Assembly (NCBI GenBank): GCA_017656385.1
Contig: JACDNX010000001.1
Location: 62,001-126,000 of the forward strand
Direction: 5' to 3'
DNA: 64,000 nt
From: Thermodesulfobacterium sp.
Lineage (GTDB): Bacteria > Desulfobacterota > Thermodesulfobacteria > Thermodesulfobacteriales > Thermodesulfobacteriaceae
Under the pieces are notes generated by a model. That model was not told where the DNA came from, did not search any database, and saw only the letters and a program-made list of their open reading frames with translations. Numbering within the stretch: position 1 is the first letter of the stretch; each line of letters begins with the position of its first letter. A program made the position numbers and the translations under genes. Of this stretch, positions 28,121-36,890 are shown piece by piece.

Positions 28121-28854
28121 TGAATTCTAAAAAAATAGCTCATTTTTTAAAAAGATTAATAAAATTATGGAAGCAAAAAGGAATTTTAATAATATTTTTA
28201 TTACTTGCTATTTATTTGTCTTTTTTCTGGTCTTCTCCTTATATTTTAAAATATCTTCAAACCAATTATAATCAAAAGTTTATTTTTTATAGTGTGTCAG
28301 AACCTCTGGTTTCTCTTCTAAAATTTTCCTTTGTTTTGACTTTTATCCTTATCTTTCCCTTTCTCTGGTACTTTTTGATCTCTTTTTTTAATTTTCTTTT
28401 TTCCTTTAAAAAAAGTTTATTTTGGTTGTTTTATCTCTTGGGAGTTTTTCTGTTTTATTTAGGGGTTTTTTTTAGTTATGAAGTTACTCTTCCATACGGA
28501 ATAAAATTTCTTATTTCTTTTAAAACAGAGAAAATTGAGCCTGCTATTTCTCTTGGACATTTTGTCAACTTTTTCAGCTTTTTTGTTCTTGCTTTTGGAT
28601 TAATTTTTGAATTACCTTTATTCATATGTTTTTTATCTATGGCAAGAATTATAAATCCTTTAAAACTGGGCAGATACAGGAAAGAAATTTTTTTTATTAT
28701 TGTAGTAATTGCTGCTTTAGTTACTCCTACTCCAGATGCCTTTAATATGTCTTTGCTTGCCATCCCTCTTTATATACTGTTTGAATTAGGATTACTTTTA
28801 AGCAGGATTTTTCAAAAGTCGGAAATTTCTTCAGATGTTCCTAATACTCCTTAG
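28120..28854 (+). CDS. tatC: Sec-independent protein translocase TatC
   Basis: A protein of about 244 residues with six predicted membrane helices. The TatC marks are SEPLVSLLKFSFVLTF after the first helix, the loop with GIKFLISF, FGLIFELPLFICFL with the conserved glutamate, and the final region with AALVTPTPDAFNMSLLAIPLYILFE. It is the receptor for twin-arginine signal peptides. I place the start at ATG 28120, which shares its A with the purQ stop (TGATG). Its last codons overlap the end of the convergent motE-like gene by 14 bases. No tatA or tatB is adjacent. Confidence 0.94.
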   Translation: MNSKKIAHFLKRLIKLWKQKGILIIFLLLAIYLSFFWSSPYILKYLQTNYNQKFIFYSVSEPLVSLLKFSFVLTFILIFPFLWYFLISFFNFLFSFKKSLFWLFYLLGVFLFYLGVFFSYEVTLPYGIKFLISFKTEKIEPAISLGHFVNFFSFFVLAFGLIFELPLFICFLSMARIINPLKLGRYRKEIFFIIVVIAALVTPTPDAFNMSLLAIPLYILFELGLLLSRIFQKSEISSDVPNTP

Positions 28855-29377
28855 GGGGGTATCCTGAGAGAGCTTCTGAGAGTGATGCTGCTTTGTCTGG
28901 AGGCATGGCACTAAGAATACTTGCAACCTGTGAACTTTTTAATTGACTTAATAGTTTTACAGCCATCTTTTTGTCCATATTTAATAACATTTCAGCAGCT
29001 TTGGATGCTTTCATTTCAGATAGTGCTTTAACCAGAAGTTTAACTCTCTGATCTTGAATAGTTTTAATTTCATTAAGTTTTTTATCTATAATAGTTTCCA
29101 GATCTTTTAAAGATGCCATTTGTTCTTGGATACGTTTCTCTAAAATTTTTAATTCCTTTTCTCTTAATTCTATTTTTTTAGCTTTTTCATACAGTTTAGC
29201 TCTTTCTAAAACAAGCAATTCAGAAAATTCGGGTGGACAGCCTGAAAATACATTTTCTTCTTTTGCTTCAACTCTGTAAGCCTCGGTAGCAATTAAAGTT
29301 ACAATCAGGAAAAATTTAGTTATTCCTAAGAATATCAAAAGCCAGAGAAAGTTTTTTGTCTTTAAAAGTTTATGCAT
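28841..29377 (-). CDS. MotE-like flagellar protein with MgtE N-terminal-type repeat
   Basis: A 178-residue protein with an N-terminal membrane anchor (residues 12-30), a long coiled coil (about 50-115) and a C-terminal MgtE-N-like helical repeat: LVKALSEMKASKAAEMLLNM and AVKLLSQLKSSQVASILSAM. This layout matches MotE, a periplasmic chaperone for the stator protein MotB in other flagellated bacteria, or similar proteins found after fliJ. It is the last gene of the flagellar run, overlapping fliJ by eight bases. MotA and MotB are not in this window. Confidence 0.7.
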   Translation of the reverse strand: MHKLLKTKNFLWLLIFLGITKFFLIVTLIATEAYRVEAKEENVFSGCPPEFSELLVLERAKLYEKAKKIELREKELKILEKRIQEQMASLKDLETIIDKKLNEIKTIQDQRVKLLVKALSEMKASKAAEMLLNMDKKMAVKLLSQLKSSQVASILSAMPPDKAASLSEALSGYPPKEY

Positions 29378-29810
29378 GTTTTCTTCCCGTTCTTAAAAGT
29401 ATTAAGTCATCCATTTCCCTGTAGAATTTTTTAATGTTTTCTGCATTCCATAATTGCTGAACTTTGTTTTTTGAAGTTTCCATTAACTTTCTTTCTTTAT
29501 AGGCTTTTTCTAAGAGACCAAGAAGATTTTCAAGTTCCTTTTTTTGCATATCAATTTTTTGGCTCAGTTTATTTTCAAATTCTGAGCTCCTTTCTGCCAG
29601 AAATAGCATATATTTCAGTTCCTCTCCATTTAAAATGCGCTCCTTTTCTAATGTATTATAACAATTTTTTCTAAAAGAAATAACTGCGTCTTTTTCTTTT
29701 AACAATTTTTCCAGATTTATTTTACAATTTACCACCCTTATTTTAGCCTGTTCTTCCTGTAGGTGTTTATACCATGTTAAAAGTTTTAAGACTTCCAGTT
29801 TTCTTTTCAT
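29370..29810 (-). CDS. fliJ: Flagellar export protein FliJ
   Basis: A 146-residue, almost entirely coiled-coil protein with the FliJ size and composition. The sequence is weakly conserved in the family, so the call depends on position: it overlaps fliI by four bases and precedes the motE-like gene. FliJ acts as the central stalk in the FliI ATPase ring and as an escort for export chaperones. Confidence 0.82.
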   Translation of the reverse strand: MKRKLEVLKLLTWYKHLQEEQAKIRVVNCKINLEKLLKEKDAVISFRKNCYNTLEKERILNGEELKYMLFLAERSSEFENKLSQKIDMQKKELENLLGLLEKAYKERKLMETSKNKVQQLWNAENIKKFYREMDDLILLRTGRKHA

Positions 29811-31123
29811 GCCTTTTTATTTAATATTTCTTTTAATAAGTTTATAGAATCTTCTAGAGAATAGCGCTCTTCGATAGATTGTTTCAAAAAGTTTTTCAAA
29901 TCCTTTATCAAAGAAATAGCTCTATCAATTTCTGGATTGGAACCTTTTACATAGGCTCCTATATTTATAAGATCTTCAGCCTTTTTATAGGTGGCCAGAA
30001 TAGCAATAGTTTGATAAGCTAAATTTAGATGTTCTTGAGAAACAATGTCTTTCATTACTCTGCTTATACTTGAGAGAATATCAATAGGAGGATAATGTCC
30101 CTCGTGAGCCAGGTCTCTTGAGAGAACAATATGTCCATCTACAATACTTCTCACTGAATCTGCTATCGGGTCATTTAGGTCGTCTCCTTCTACCAGAACA
30201 CTGTATATTCCGGTAATATCTCCTGCACCGATTTTAGGACCAACCCTTTCTAAAAGTTTTGGAAGCAAGGCAAATACCGATGGTGTGTATCCACGAGCTG
30301 TAGGAGGTTCTCCAGAAGCAAGCCCTATTTCTCTACCTGCCATGCAAAATCTGGTTAAAGAATCCATGAGAAGAAGAACTTTTTTTCCCTTATCTCTAAA
30401 ATATTCAGCTAAGGAAGTTGCATAATAGGCTGCTCTTATTCTCATTGAAGGAGCTTCGTCAGAAGTAGCTACTACAACAACAGACCTTTTTAATCCGTCC
30501 TCTTTAAGATCTCGTTCTATAAATTCTCTTACTTCTCTTCCTCTTTCTCCTATCAGAGCAATTACATTCACATCTGCGGTGGTATATCTTGCCATCATTC
30601 CAAGAAGAGTGCTTTTGCCTATTCCTGAGCCTGCCATTATTGCAACTCTTTGCCCTCTCCCTATAGTTAAAAGGGCGTTGATAGCTTTTACTCCCACATC
30701 CAAAACATCTTTAATTGGAGCTCTTTCTAAGGGTTTTAAAGGCTCTCCATAAAGGGGATAATAATCTGAAACTTTAGGTTTTTTCTTATTATCTAAGGGC
30801 TCTCCCAGAGCATTTACTATTCTTCCTAAAAAATTTTCTCCCACAGGAGCATATGAAGAACCAATGGGGAAAACCTTGGCACCTACCTCAATTCCTTTTA
30901 TATCTCCTAAAGCAGTAAGTAGAAGTTTATTGTCCTTAAAACCTATAACTTCTGCAATTAAACTTGCATTTTGTCCCTCAATTTTACACAGATCCCCCAC
31001 TTTTAAAAAGGGACCACTGCTTTCAATAGTTAACCCCAGAAGTTTAGTTACATGTCCATAAATCTCAAAAGGAATTAATCGAGACAATTCTTTTCTGTAT
31101 CCTTCTAAGCTTTTAATCTTCAT
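29807..31123 (-). CDS. fliI: Flagellum-specific ATPase FliI
   Basis: A 438-residue F1-beta-like ATPase of the flagellar type III export apparatus. It shows GRIVNALGEPLD, the Walker A loop MAGSGIGKSTLLGMM, ALIGERGREVREFI, Walker B LLLMDSLTRFCMAGREIGL and GEPPTARGYTPSVFALLPKL. The N-terminal beta domain and C-terminal helices have normal length. It overlaps fliH by 11 bases and fliJ by four. Confidence 0.97.
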   Translation of the reverse strand: MKIKSLEGYRKELSRLIPFEIYGHVTKLLGLTIESSGPFLKVGDLCKIEGQNASLIAEVIGFKDNKLLLTALGDIKGIEVGAKVFPIGSSYAPVGENFLGRIVNALGEPLDNKKKPKVSDYYPLYGEPLKPLERAPIKDVLDVGVKAINALLTIGRGQRVAIMAGSGIGKSTLLGMMARYTTADVNVIALIGERGREVREFIERDLKEDGLKRSVVVVATSDEAPSMRIRAAYYATSLAEYFRDKGKKVLLLMDSLTRFCMAGREIGLASGEPPTARGYTPSVFALLPKLLERVGPKIGAGDITGIYSVLVEGDDLNDPIADSVRSIVDGHIVLSRDLAHEGHYPPIDILSSISRVMKDIVSQEHLNLAYQTIAILATYKKAEDLINIGAYVKGSNPEIDRAISLIKDLKNFLKQSIEERYSLEDSINLLKEILNKKA

Positions 31124-31841
31124 TTTTCACAAGTGTTTCTAAAAGTTTTTTCCATCTCTTTTCAAATGTTGCATCAATAACTCCTAAGGAAGTTTCAATA
31201 AAAATGCCTCCCTTTGAGATAGATTCATCAGGAATGAGTTTAATCTTCTGAGAAGGAGCAATATATTTTGATAAATTTTCCTCTAAAAATTTGTATTCTT
31301 CAGGATTTACTTTTATATTTAATTTTGTCCCTTCAGCAATGTAATTTAAAGCCTCTTTTATAATTCTTATAGGAACTTCGGGATCTATTTTGATTTCTTT
31401 TAAAACCAATTTATTAGCTATCTCCAAGGCTAAATTTAAAATTTCTTTATCCATGTTTATGATTAAATTTTGTACTTCGTTTTCTAAATTTTTTAAAAAA
31501 TTTTCTATAAATTGTATTTTTTCTTGAAAATCTTTTTTTAAATTTATCTCAAGTTCTTTATATTTTTTCTCTGCATCCTTCTTACCGGTTTCAAATCCAT
31601 CTTTATATCCTTTTTCCTGTCCTTCTGCATAACCTTTTTCAAACCCTTTCTCAAATCCTTTTTTGTAACCTTTTTGGAATATCTCCTTTTTTATTTTTTC
31701 TTCTGAAGATTCAAGTTCCCCCCCTTTTTTATTTATATCTATTTCAAAAAGAGATTTAAACACTTCATTTTTTATAGGACTTAGATCTGGTGTAATAATA
31801 GAAATATCACTCAATTTTTTAGTTTTTAAAATCTTAGACAA
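31113..31841 (-). CDS. fliH: Flagellar assembly protein FliH
   Basis: A 242-residue protein that regulates FliI. Its N-terminal half contains the FliH glycine-repeat stretch of the KGFEKGFEKGYAEGQEKG type (about residues 57-90), which forms closely packed helices through GxxxG contacts. A C-terminal ATP-synthase-delta-like region follows (about 120-240) with ALEIANKLVLKEIKIDPEV. It lies between fliG and fliI with short overlaps at both ends. Confidence 0.92.
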   Translation of the reverse strand: MSKILKTKKLSDISIITPDLSPIKNEVFKSLFEIDINKKGGELESSEEKIKKEIFQKGYKKGFEKGFEKGYAEGQEKGYKDGFETGKKDAEKKYKELEINLKKDFQEKIQFIENFLKNLENEVQNLIINMDKEILNLALEIANKLVLKEIKIDPEVPIRIIKEALNYIAEGTKLNIKVNPEEYKFLEENLSKYIAPSQKIKLIPDESISKGGIFIETSLGVIDATFEKRWKKLLETLVKNED

Positions 31842-32844
31842 ATTCCTCTTCTCCTCTTGTTAAAACTATTTTACCTTCCTGTTCTAATTTTTTAGCGGTT
31901 CTGATGATATTTTGCTGTGCCTTTTCAACTTCTGTAATTCTTACAGGGGGCATCATTTCTAATTCTTCTTTTAATAAGTCTGCAGCGCGTTTACTCATAT
32001 TTCTAAAGAATTTTTCTTTTACTTCTGGAGATGCACCTTTTAGGGCCAATTTAAGATCGTCAGTTGAAATTTCCCTGAGCAAGGTCTGAATAGCAAAATC
32101 ATCAACTTTAATAAAGTCTTCAAAGGTAAAGAGATATTTTCTTATTTCTTCAGCCAATGCAGGGTTGTCATCCTCTATTTCTGTTAGAAGTTCATCTTCC
32201 AATTCTCTACCTGCATGGGATAAGACTTCTGCAGCTTTTTCAGGTCCTCCTATTTTTTTGCCTAAGGCTCCTCCTACACTTTGAAGTTCAGCTTCTAAGG
32301 AATCGCTTATTTCTTTTACGATTTCAGGATCAACTTTGTCTAAGAGAGCAATTCTTAATAGCACTTCCCCTCTTATTCTTTCTGGAAGAAGTTGTAATAC
32401 CTGTCCAGCTAAAAAGGGATCAAGGTGAACCAGAATAATAGCAATAGTCTGAGGATGCTCATTAGAAAGAAAACTTGCAATGGTTTTTGGATCAAGTTTC
32501 CTCAATTTTTTAAAAGTTTCAGGACCGATCTCTTTTTTAATCTCCTCATATAGTTCTTTACCTTTTTCTCCATAAGCTTTTAATAAACTTTGTTTTAAAA
32601 ATTCTTCAGGAGTAACATTGATATCCCCTAACATTTCTTTAGCTTCAATATTAGCCTCTTCTAAAACTTTTTTAACTGCCTCAGCAGGAATATATTCAAT
32701 TTTAGCCATTTCAATTCCAATTCTTTTAATATCTTCTTCGTCTAAATGTTTATACACTTCTGATGTAAATTCTTCCCCCATCAGCATAAGAAAAATAGCT
32801 GCTTTCTGTGGACCTGTTAATTTATCAGGGTCTATTTTAGCCAT
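31834..32844 (-). CDS. fliG: Flagellar motor switch protein FliG
   Basis: A 336-residue rotor protein. It has the N-terminal KLTGPQKAAIFLMLMGEE, the middle-domain EHPQ motif in NEHPQTIAIILVHL, and the C-terminal region FTFEDFIKVDDFAIQTLLREI with the charged helix (about 280-300) that meets the stator. Two bases separate it from fliF. Length and domains are normal. Confidence 0.97.
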   Translation of the reverse strand: MAKIDPDKLTGPQKAAIFLMLMGEEFTSEVYKHLDEEDIKRIGIEMAKIEYIPAEAVKKVLEEANIEAKEMLGDINVTPEEFLKQSLLKAYGEKGKELYEEIKKEIGPETFKKLRKLDPKTIASFLSNEHPQTIAIILVHLDPFLAGQVLQLLPERIRGEVLLRIALLDKVDPEIVKEISDSLEAELQSVGGALGKKIGGPEKAAEVLSHAGRELEDELLTEIEDDNPALAEEIRKYLFTFEDFIKVDDFAIQTLLREISTDDLKLALKGASPEVKEKFFRNMSKRAADLLKEELEMMPPVRITEVEKAQQNIIRTAKKLEQEGKIVLTRGEEEFV

Positions 32845-32846
32845 TT

Positions 32847-34394
32847 TTAATATCCAGCTTCGGAAAGAGCTTTTTTCCTTTCTTCAAGAGTTTCTTCTAA
32901 AAGCCATTTTTTAACAAGCATAGCAGCTTTTTCAGGTTGACTTTTTATAATTCCCAAAGCTATCTCTTGAGGCATTGGACCTACTTCTTCCTCAGGAATA
33001 GGTGGTGAAGGTACTTCTGGTCGGGCAGCAGGTGCTTCAACAGGTGTAGGTTTGGGTGCAAGGGCTTTAATAAGCGGTCTTACAACGAAGATAAATATTA
33101 AAAGCAAAGCCCCTATCAGTAAAATAGGTCTATAAAATTGTGCAACATAATCCATAATTCCAGGTTTTGGCATAGGTATTTTCACAAATTCTTCAGTTTG
33201 AACTTTGATTTCATCTCCCCTCTCAGGATTATAACCAATAGCACCTTTAACCAGTTCTTCAATCCAGGAAAGTTTTGCAGTAGCATTTTTACCTAAGGCG
33301 TTTTTATCAACCAATACCGCTACACTTATTTTTTTAATACTTCCCGGAGAAATTTCAAGATTTCTGACTTTTCTGCTCACTTCATAATTTTTAATATTTC
33401 TTTTTTTCAGGTATGTTTCTCCCTGAATTTGAGGAGAAGTTGCTTCCATTTTTTGAAGCAGTGTTCCTTTTATACCTGCTTCTCCCCCTTCTTGAGGAGT
33501 TTTACTTATCTTTTGTTCCTCTTCTGTTTCTTCAGAAACAACAGCTATACCTTCAGGATCATAGGTTTCTTCCACAATACTTTCTTTATCAAAAGAAAGT
33601 TCTACCCACACTTGAGCTATGGCTTTTCCATATCCCAAGGCTCCTGAAAGAATTTCTTCTATTTTGTTTTTTAAATGTCTTTCAAGTTTTTCTTTATAAG
33701 CAAGTTTGTTAATTGGTATTTCATCTTCCTCAGAAGGAAGATAAAGGCTTTTTCCGGTATTAGCATCAACTATGGTTACATTTTTAGGTTCAAGTTTGGG
33801 AACAGCTCCACTTACTAAATTAATAATTCCTCTTATTTGAGAAGAGGTTAATTGATATCCTGGTCTCAACTCTATTAATACAGAGGCTTTTGGAGGCTTT
33901 TCTTCTTCTATAAAAATGGTCTCCTTGGGCAGGGCAAGATGAACTCTTGCAGATTTTATTCCTCTGATACCCATAATAGTTCTTGCAAGCTCACCTTCTA
34001 ATGCTCTCTGATAAGTCACTTTTTCTTGAAATTCTGTAAGCCCCATTTTATCCTTGTCAAAAAGCTCAAATCCTGGCCCAGCTCCGCCGATCAGTCCCTT
34101 ACTTGCTACCTCCATTCTTACTTCGGGCACTTTATCTCTGGGAACATAAATACTCCCATCCAGTTCCACTTTATAAGGAATTCGCTGGTTCTTCAGATAT
34201 TGAACAATCTGGCCTGTCGTCTGTTCATCAAGTCCTCTATAAAGAAGTCCCCAGTTAGCTTGATTGTATAACCATATACTAAGAACTAAAAGCAAGGTTA
34301 TACCTACAGTACCACCTATAAGTAAAATTTTTTGCCTTCGATCTAATCTACTCCAAGAGCTTTTTAACTGCTCAAAAAGTGTTCTCAAATCCAT
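32847..34394 (-). CDS. fliF: Flagellar MS-ring protein FliF
   Basis: A 515-residue ring protein with two membrane anchors, one at about residues 23-43 and one at about 421-440. Between them is the periplasmic YscJ/FliF domain with PYKVELDGSIYVP, TYQRALEGELARTI, and ARVHLALPKE. The C-terminal tail after the second anchor, ending LEERKKALSEAGY, binds FliG. An AGGAGAA ribosome binding site precedes the ATG. Confidence 0.97.
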   Translation of the reverse strand: MDLRTLFEQLKSSWSRLDRRQKILLIGGTVGITLLLVLSIWLYNQANWGLLYRGLDEQTTGQIVQYLKNQRIPYKVELDGSIYVPRDKVPEVRMEVASKGLIGGAGPGFELFDKDKMGLTEFQEKVTYQRALEGELARTIMGIRGIKSARVHLALPKETIFIEEEKPPKASVLIELRPGYQLTSSQIRGIINLVSGAVPKLEPKNVTIVDANTGKSLYLPSEEDEIPINKLAYKEKLERHLKNKIEEILSGALGYGKAIAQVWVELSFDKESIVEETYDPEGIAVVSEETEEEQKISKTPQEGGEAGIKGTLLQKMEATSPQIQGETYLKKRNIKNYEVSRKVRNLEISPGSIKKISVAVLVDKNALGKNATAKLSWIEELVKGAIGYNPERGDEIKVQTEEFVKIPMPKPGIMDYVAQFYRPILLIGALLLIFIFVVRPLIKALAPKPTPVEAPAARPEVPSPPIPEEEVGPMPQEIALGIIKSQPEKAAMLVKKWLLEETLEERKKALSEAGY

Positions 34395-34428
34395 ACTTTT
34401 CTCCTTGAGAATTTACTTCTCAACAAAA

Positions 34429-34722
34429 TTAAATTTGCATTCTCATAATTTCCTGATAAGCCTCAAGAATTTTATTTCTTACTCTTAAAAGTAGTTTAAA
34501 ATCTACATCAGCCTTAGAGATAGCAAGAGCAACTTCTGAAAAATCTACATCTTCACCTTTGGCTAAAGCCTCTAACATTTTTTGAGCTTCTTTTTGAGAG
34601 GCATCAATCTCTTTTATTTTTTCAAAAAGAAAATTCTTAAAATCTAATTTATTATTTTTAACGGATTTATCTTGCAAAGATAGTAAATTTTTAATTTGAG
34701 GATTTAAATTAGAAATTTTCAT
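34429..34722 (-). CDS. fliE: Flagellar hook-basal body complex protein FliE
   Basis: A 97-residue protein with the FliE pattern: FKNFLFEKIKEIDASQKEAQ-like helix (KNFLFEKIKEIDASQKEAQ), GEDVDFSEVALAISKADVDF and the final KILEAYQEIMRMQI. FliE joins the MS ring to the proximal rod. It lies 12 bases after flgC in the common flgB-flgC-fliE-fliF order. Confidence 0.95.
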   Translation of the reverse strand: MKISNLNPQIKNLLSLQDKSVKNNKLDFKNFLFEKIKEIDASQKEAQKMLEALAKGEDVDFSEVALAISKADVDFKLLLRVRNKILEAYQEIMRMQI

Positions 34723-34734
34723 TTTTACCCCCTT

Positions 34735-35145
34735 TTATTTTAATAAATCTAAGCATCTGAGAATCATGCTCTTTGTAGTAGAAAGGACAGTGAGGTTTGC
34801 TTCATAAGCTCTTCCTGCAGAAAGGAGTTCTACCATTTCAGTAATCACATCAACATTAGGATATTTTACAATTCCTCTCTCATCAGCATCAGGGTGTCCA
34901 GGATCATAAACTTCCTTAAAAGGTGAAGGATCATCAGCTATTTTTTCCACCTTTACTGCTTTCAATTCAGGATTTTTTTCAGAAATAGGAACAGCTTTTA
35001 GGACTACGACTTTGGCTCTGTAGGGACCTCCCTCAAGTGTCCTTGTTACTTCAGAATTAGCAATATTTGTTGCTGCAATATTTAATCTTATTCTTTGAGC
35101 CAGAAGCCCACTACCAGCTATTTGAGATATTTTAAGTAGATTCAT
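34735..35145 (-). CDS. flgC: Flagellar basal-body rod protein FlgC
   Basis: A 136-residue rod protein with the N-terminal RIRLNIAATNIANSEVTRT segment, DPGHPDADERGIVKYPNVDVITEMVEL in the middle and the C-terminal YEANLTVLSTTKSM helix. The length is typical. It is two bases from flgB. Confidence 0.96.
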   Translation of the reverse strand: MNLLKISQIAGSGLLAQRIRLNIAATNIANSEVTRTLEGGPYRAKVVVLKAVPISEKNPELKAVKVEKIADDPSPFKEVYDPGHPDADERGIVKYPNVDVITEMVELLSAGRAYEANLTVLSTTKSMILRCLDLLK

Positions 35146-35147
35146 AA

Positions 35148-35543
35148 CTATCTACCTCCTTCAGTAATTGCTTCCTTTAGTCTTTCTAACTCCTTAGAAA
35201 GTGCTTTAAGTGTGGCTTCATACAGTAACTGATTTTCTGTAAGCTGAACCAATTCTTCTTCAAGATTAACATTATTGGGGGTTCCTAAGGTCTCTTCTTC
35301 ATAAGTTTTTATCAGCTCGTTTATGTCTTTTCTGAAGCCTTTGAAATGCTTAGGATGTGTGGTTTTAAGAAGTCCCTCTTGAGAAAGATAGCTTTGCATA
35401 ATTTTTTCAAAAGGTATATCCTTTCTTCTATATCCAGGAGTATCAACATTGGCTATATTTGAGGCTAAAAGAGTGTGCTTGTGTGATCTTATTTTTAAAG
35501 CTGTTTTAACAAGATTAAAGGTTTTACCAAAAATACCTAACAT
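35148..35543 (-). CDS. flgB: Flagellar basal-body rod protein FlgB
   Basis: A 131-residue rod protein with LLASNIANVDTPGYRRKDIPFEKIM near the N-terminus (the family signature NIANVDTPGY) and a C-terminal NNVNLEEELVQLTENQLLYE helix. It is the first structural gene of the basal-body run, nine bases after the sigma-54 activator gene. A consensus sigma-54 promoter about 180 bases upstream, within that activator gene, points at it. Confidence 0.96.
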   Translation of the reverse strand: MLGIFGKTFNLVKTALKIRSHKHTLLASNIANVDTPGYRRKDIPFEKIMQSYLSQEGLLKTTHPKHFKGFRKDINELIKTYEEETLGTPNNVNLEEELVQLTENQLLYEATLKALSKELERLKEAITEGGR

Positions 35544-35552
35544 AAGACACCC

Positions 35553-36878
35553 CTATAACAAACCTTCTTTTTCATACTGTTTAAGCTTGTTTCTTAAAGT
35601 TCTAACAGTAATTCCTAAAAGTTCAGCAGCTCTTGTCTTGTTCCCCTTGCACACTTCCAAAGCCTTTAAAATGGCTTCCCTTTCAAGTTCTGAAAGAGGT
35701 TTTATTTCTGTATAATTTTTAGCAAAATCCGTGCCAGTACTTAAAGAGGAAGAGTTATAAGAAAATGGATTTGTAAGATGTTCCAGATCTATTAAATTTT
35801 CTTCACAGGTAAGAACTGCCCGCTCAAGCATGTTTTTTAATTCTCTCACATTACCAGGAAAAGAATAATTTTTCAGAAAAGAAAGAGCCCTATCTGTGAA
35901 GCCCCTTATATTTTTATTATAAAGAGAGGAAAATTTTTCCAAGAAATAAAAAGCTAAAAATTCTATATCCTCTTTTCTTTCTCTTAATGACGGAATTTTG
36001 ACAGTAATGACATTAATCCTGTAAAAAAGATCTGCTCTGAAACGACCTTCAGCAACTTCTTTTTCTATATCTCTATTAGTAGTGGATATAAGTCTTATAT
36101 CTACTTTTATCGGTTGATAACCACCCAATCTATCTACCTCTTCTTCCTGAAGGACTCTTAAAAGCTTGCTTTGAAGATGTGGATGCATTTCTGTAATTTC
36201 ATCTAAGAGAAGGGTGCCTTTATCTGCAAGTTCAATTTTCCCTTTTTTTCTAAAAGTTGCACCAGAAAAAGCACCCTTTTCATATCCAAAAAGTTCAGAT
36301 TCCAGAAGAGATTCAGGCAGAGCTGCACAATTTATAGCTATAAAGGGTCCAAATTTTCTGGGACTTTTTTGGTGGATATATTTAGAAAGCAACTCCTTTC
36401 CTGTTCCTGATTCACCTATTAAAAGAACAGGAGCTTTACTGGAAGCTATATTTTCCAGTTTTTTAAGTATTTTCAACATATAAGGATTTTTGGTGAGAAA
36501 AGCTTCATTTTGCCAGAAAATTCTTTTTTCCTCCAGTGCATAAAGAATAGTTTTTTCCACAATTTCAAAAGGTGTTGAAAGAAGTTTAAAGTCATAAGCT
36601 CCTTTTTTAATAAACTCTATAGCATTTTCCAGATCTGCCTTTTCAGCTAAGAACACAAGAGATTTTAATCCTGCTTTAAAAAAATTATCAACTATAGAGG
36701 AATCTTTTGTTTCTTCATATGAAAGCTCATATACCATTACATCTATAGAAGAAGGAATTTTTTGAAGATCAAATTCTGACTTTTTAAAATATAGAACCTC
36801 CAGTTCCCGTTCTGAAAGAGAATCTCTAAGCAGTTTAACTTCTATGCTATCTCCACATAAACATATTTTTCCTTTCAT
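35553..36878 (-). CDS. Sigma-54-dependent activator with degenerate receiver domain
   Basis: A 441-residue NtrC-type activator. Residues 1-118 have receiver-domain shape, but the phosphoacceptor position is Glu51 (VYELS) and the invariant lysine near GAYDF appears replaced (LLSTPF). The AAA+ domain (about 130-365) has Walker A GESGTGKE at 155-162, GAFSGA at 202-207 instead of the usual GAFTGA, and Walker B LLLDEIT. The C-terminal Fis-type helix-turn-helix is at about 398-441. It probably controls the flagellar genes downstream, in the manner of FlrC/FleR, possibly without phosphorylation. It follows the TPR gene by 12 bases. Confidence 0.87.
   Translation of the reverse strand: MKGKICLCGDSIEVKLLRDSLSERELEVLYFKKSEFDLQKIPSSIDVMVYELSYEETKDSSIVDNFFKAGLKSLVFLAEKADLENAIEFIKKGAYDFKLLSTPFEIVEKTILYALEEKRIFWQNEAFLTKNPYMLKILKKLENIASSKAPVLLIGESGTGKELLSKYIHQKSPRKFGPFIAINCAALPESLLESELFGYEKGAFSGATFRKKGKIELADKGTLLLDEITEMHPHLQSKLLRVLQEEEVDRLGGYQPIKVDIRLISTTNRDIEKEVAEGRFRADLFYRINVITVKIPSLRERKEDIEFLAFYFLEKFSSLYNKNIRGFTDRALSFLKNYSFPGNVRELKNMLERAVLTCEENLIDLEHLTNPFSYNSSSLSTGTDFAKNYTEIKPLSELEREAILKALEVCKGNKTRAAELLGITVRTLRNKLKQYEKEGLL
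35721..35736 (-). promoter_or_regulatory. Intragenic sigma-54 promoter upstream of flgB
   Basis: On the minus strand, TGGCAC-N5-TTGCT matches the full sigma-54 consensus, with GG and GC ten bases apart. It lies inside the activator gene, over the codons for residues 381-386 in the linker between the AAA domain and the helix-turn-helix. Transcription would start near 35711, giving flgB-flgC-fliEFGHIJ-motE a leader of about 165 bases. Confidence 0.72.
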
Positions 36879-36890
36879 AAGCTTTTAATA

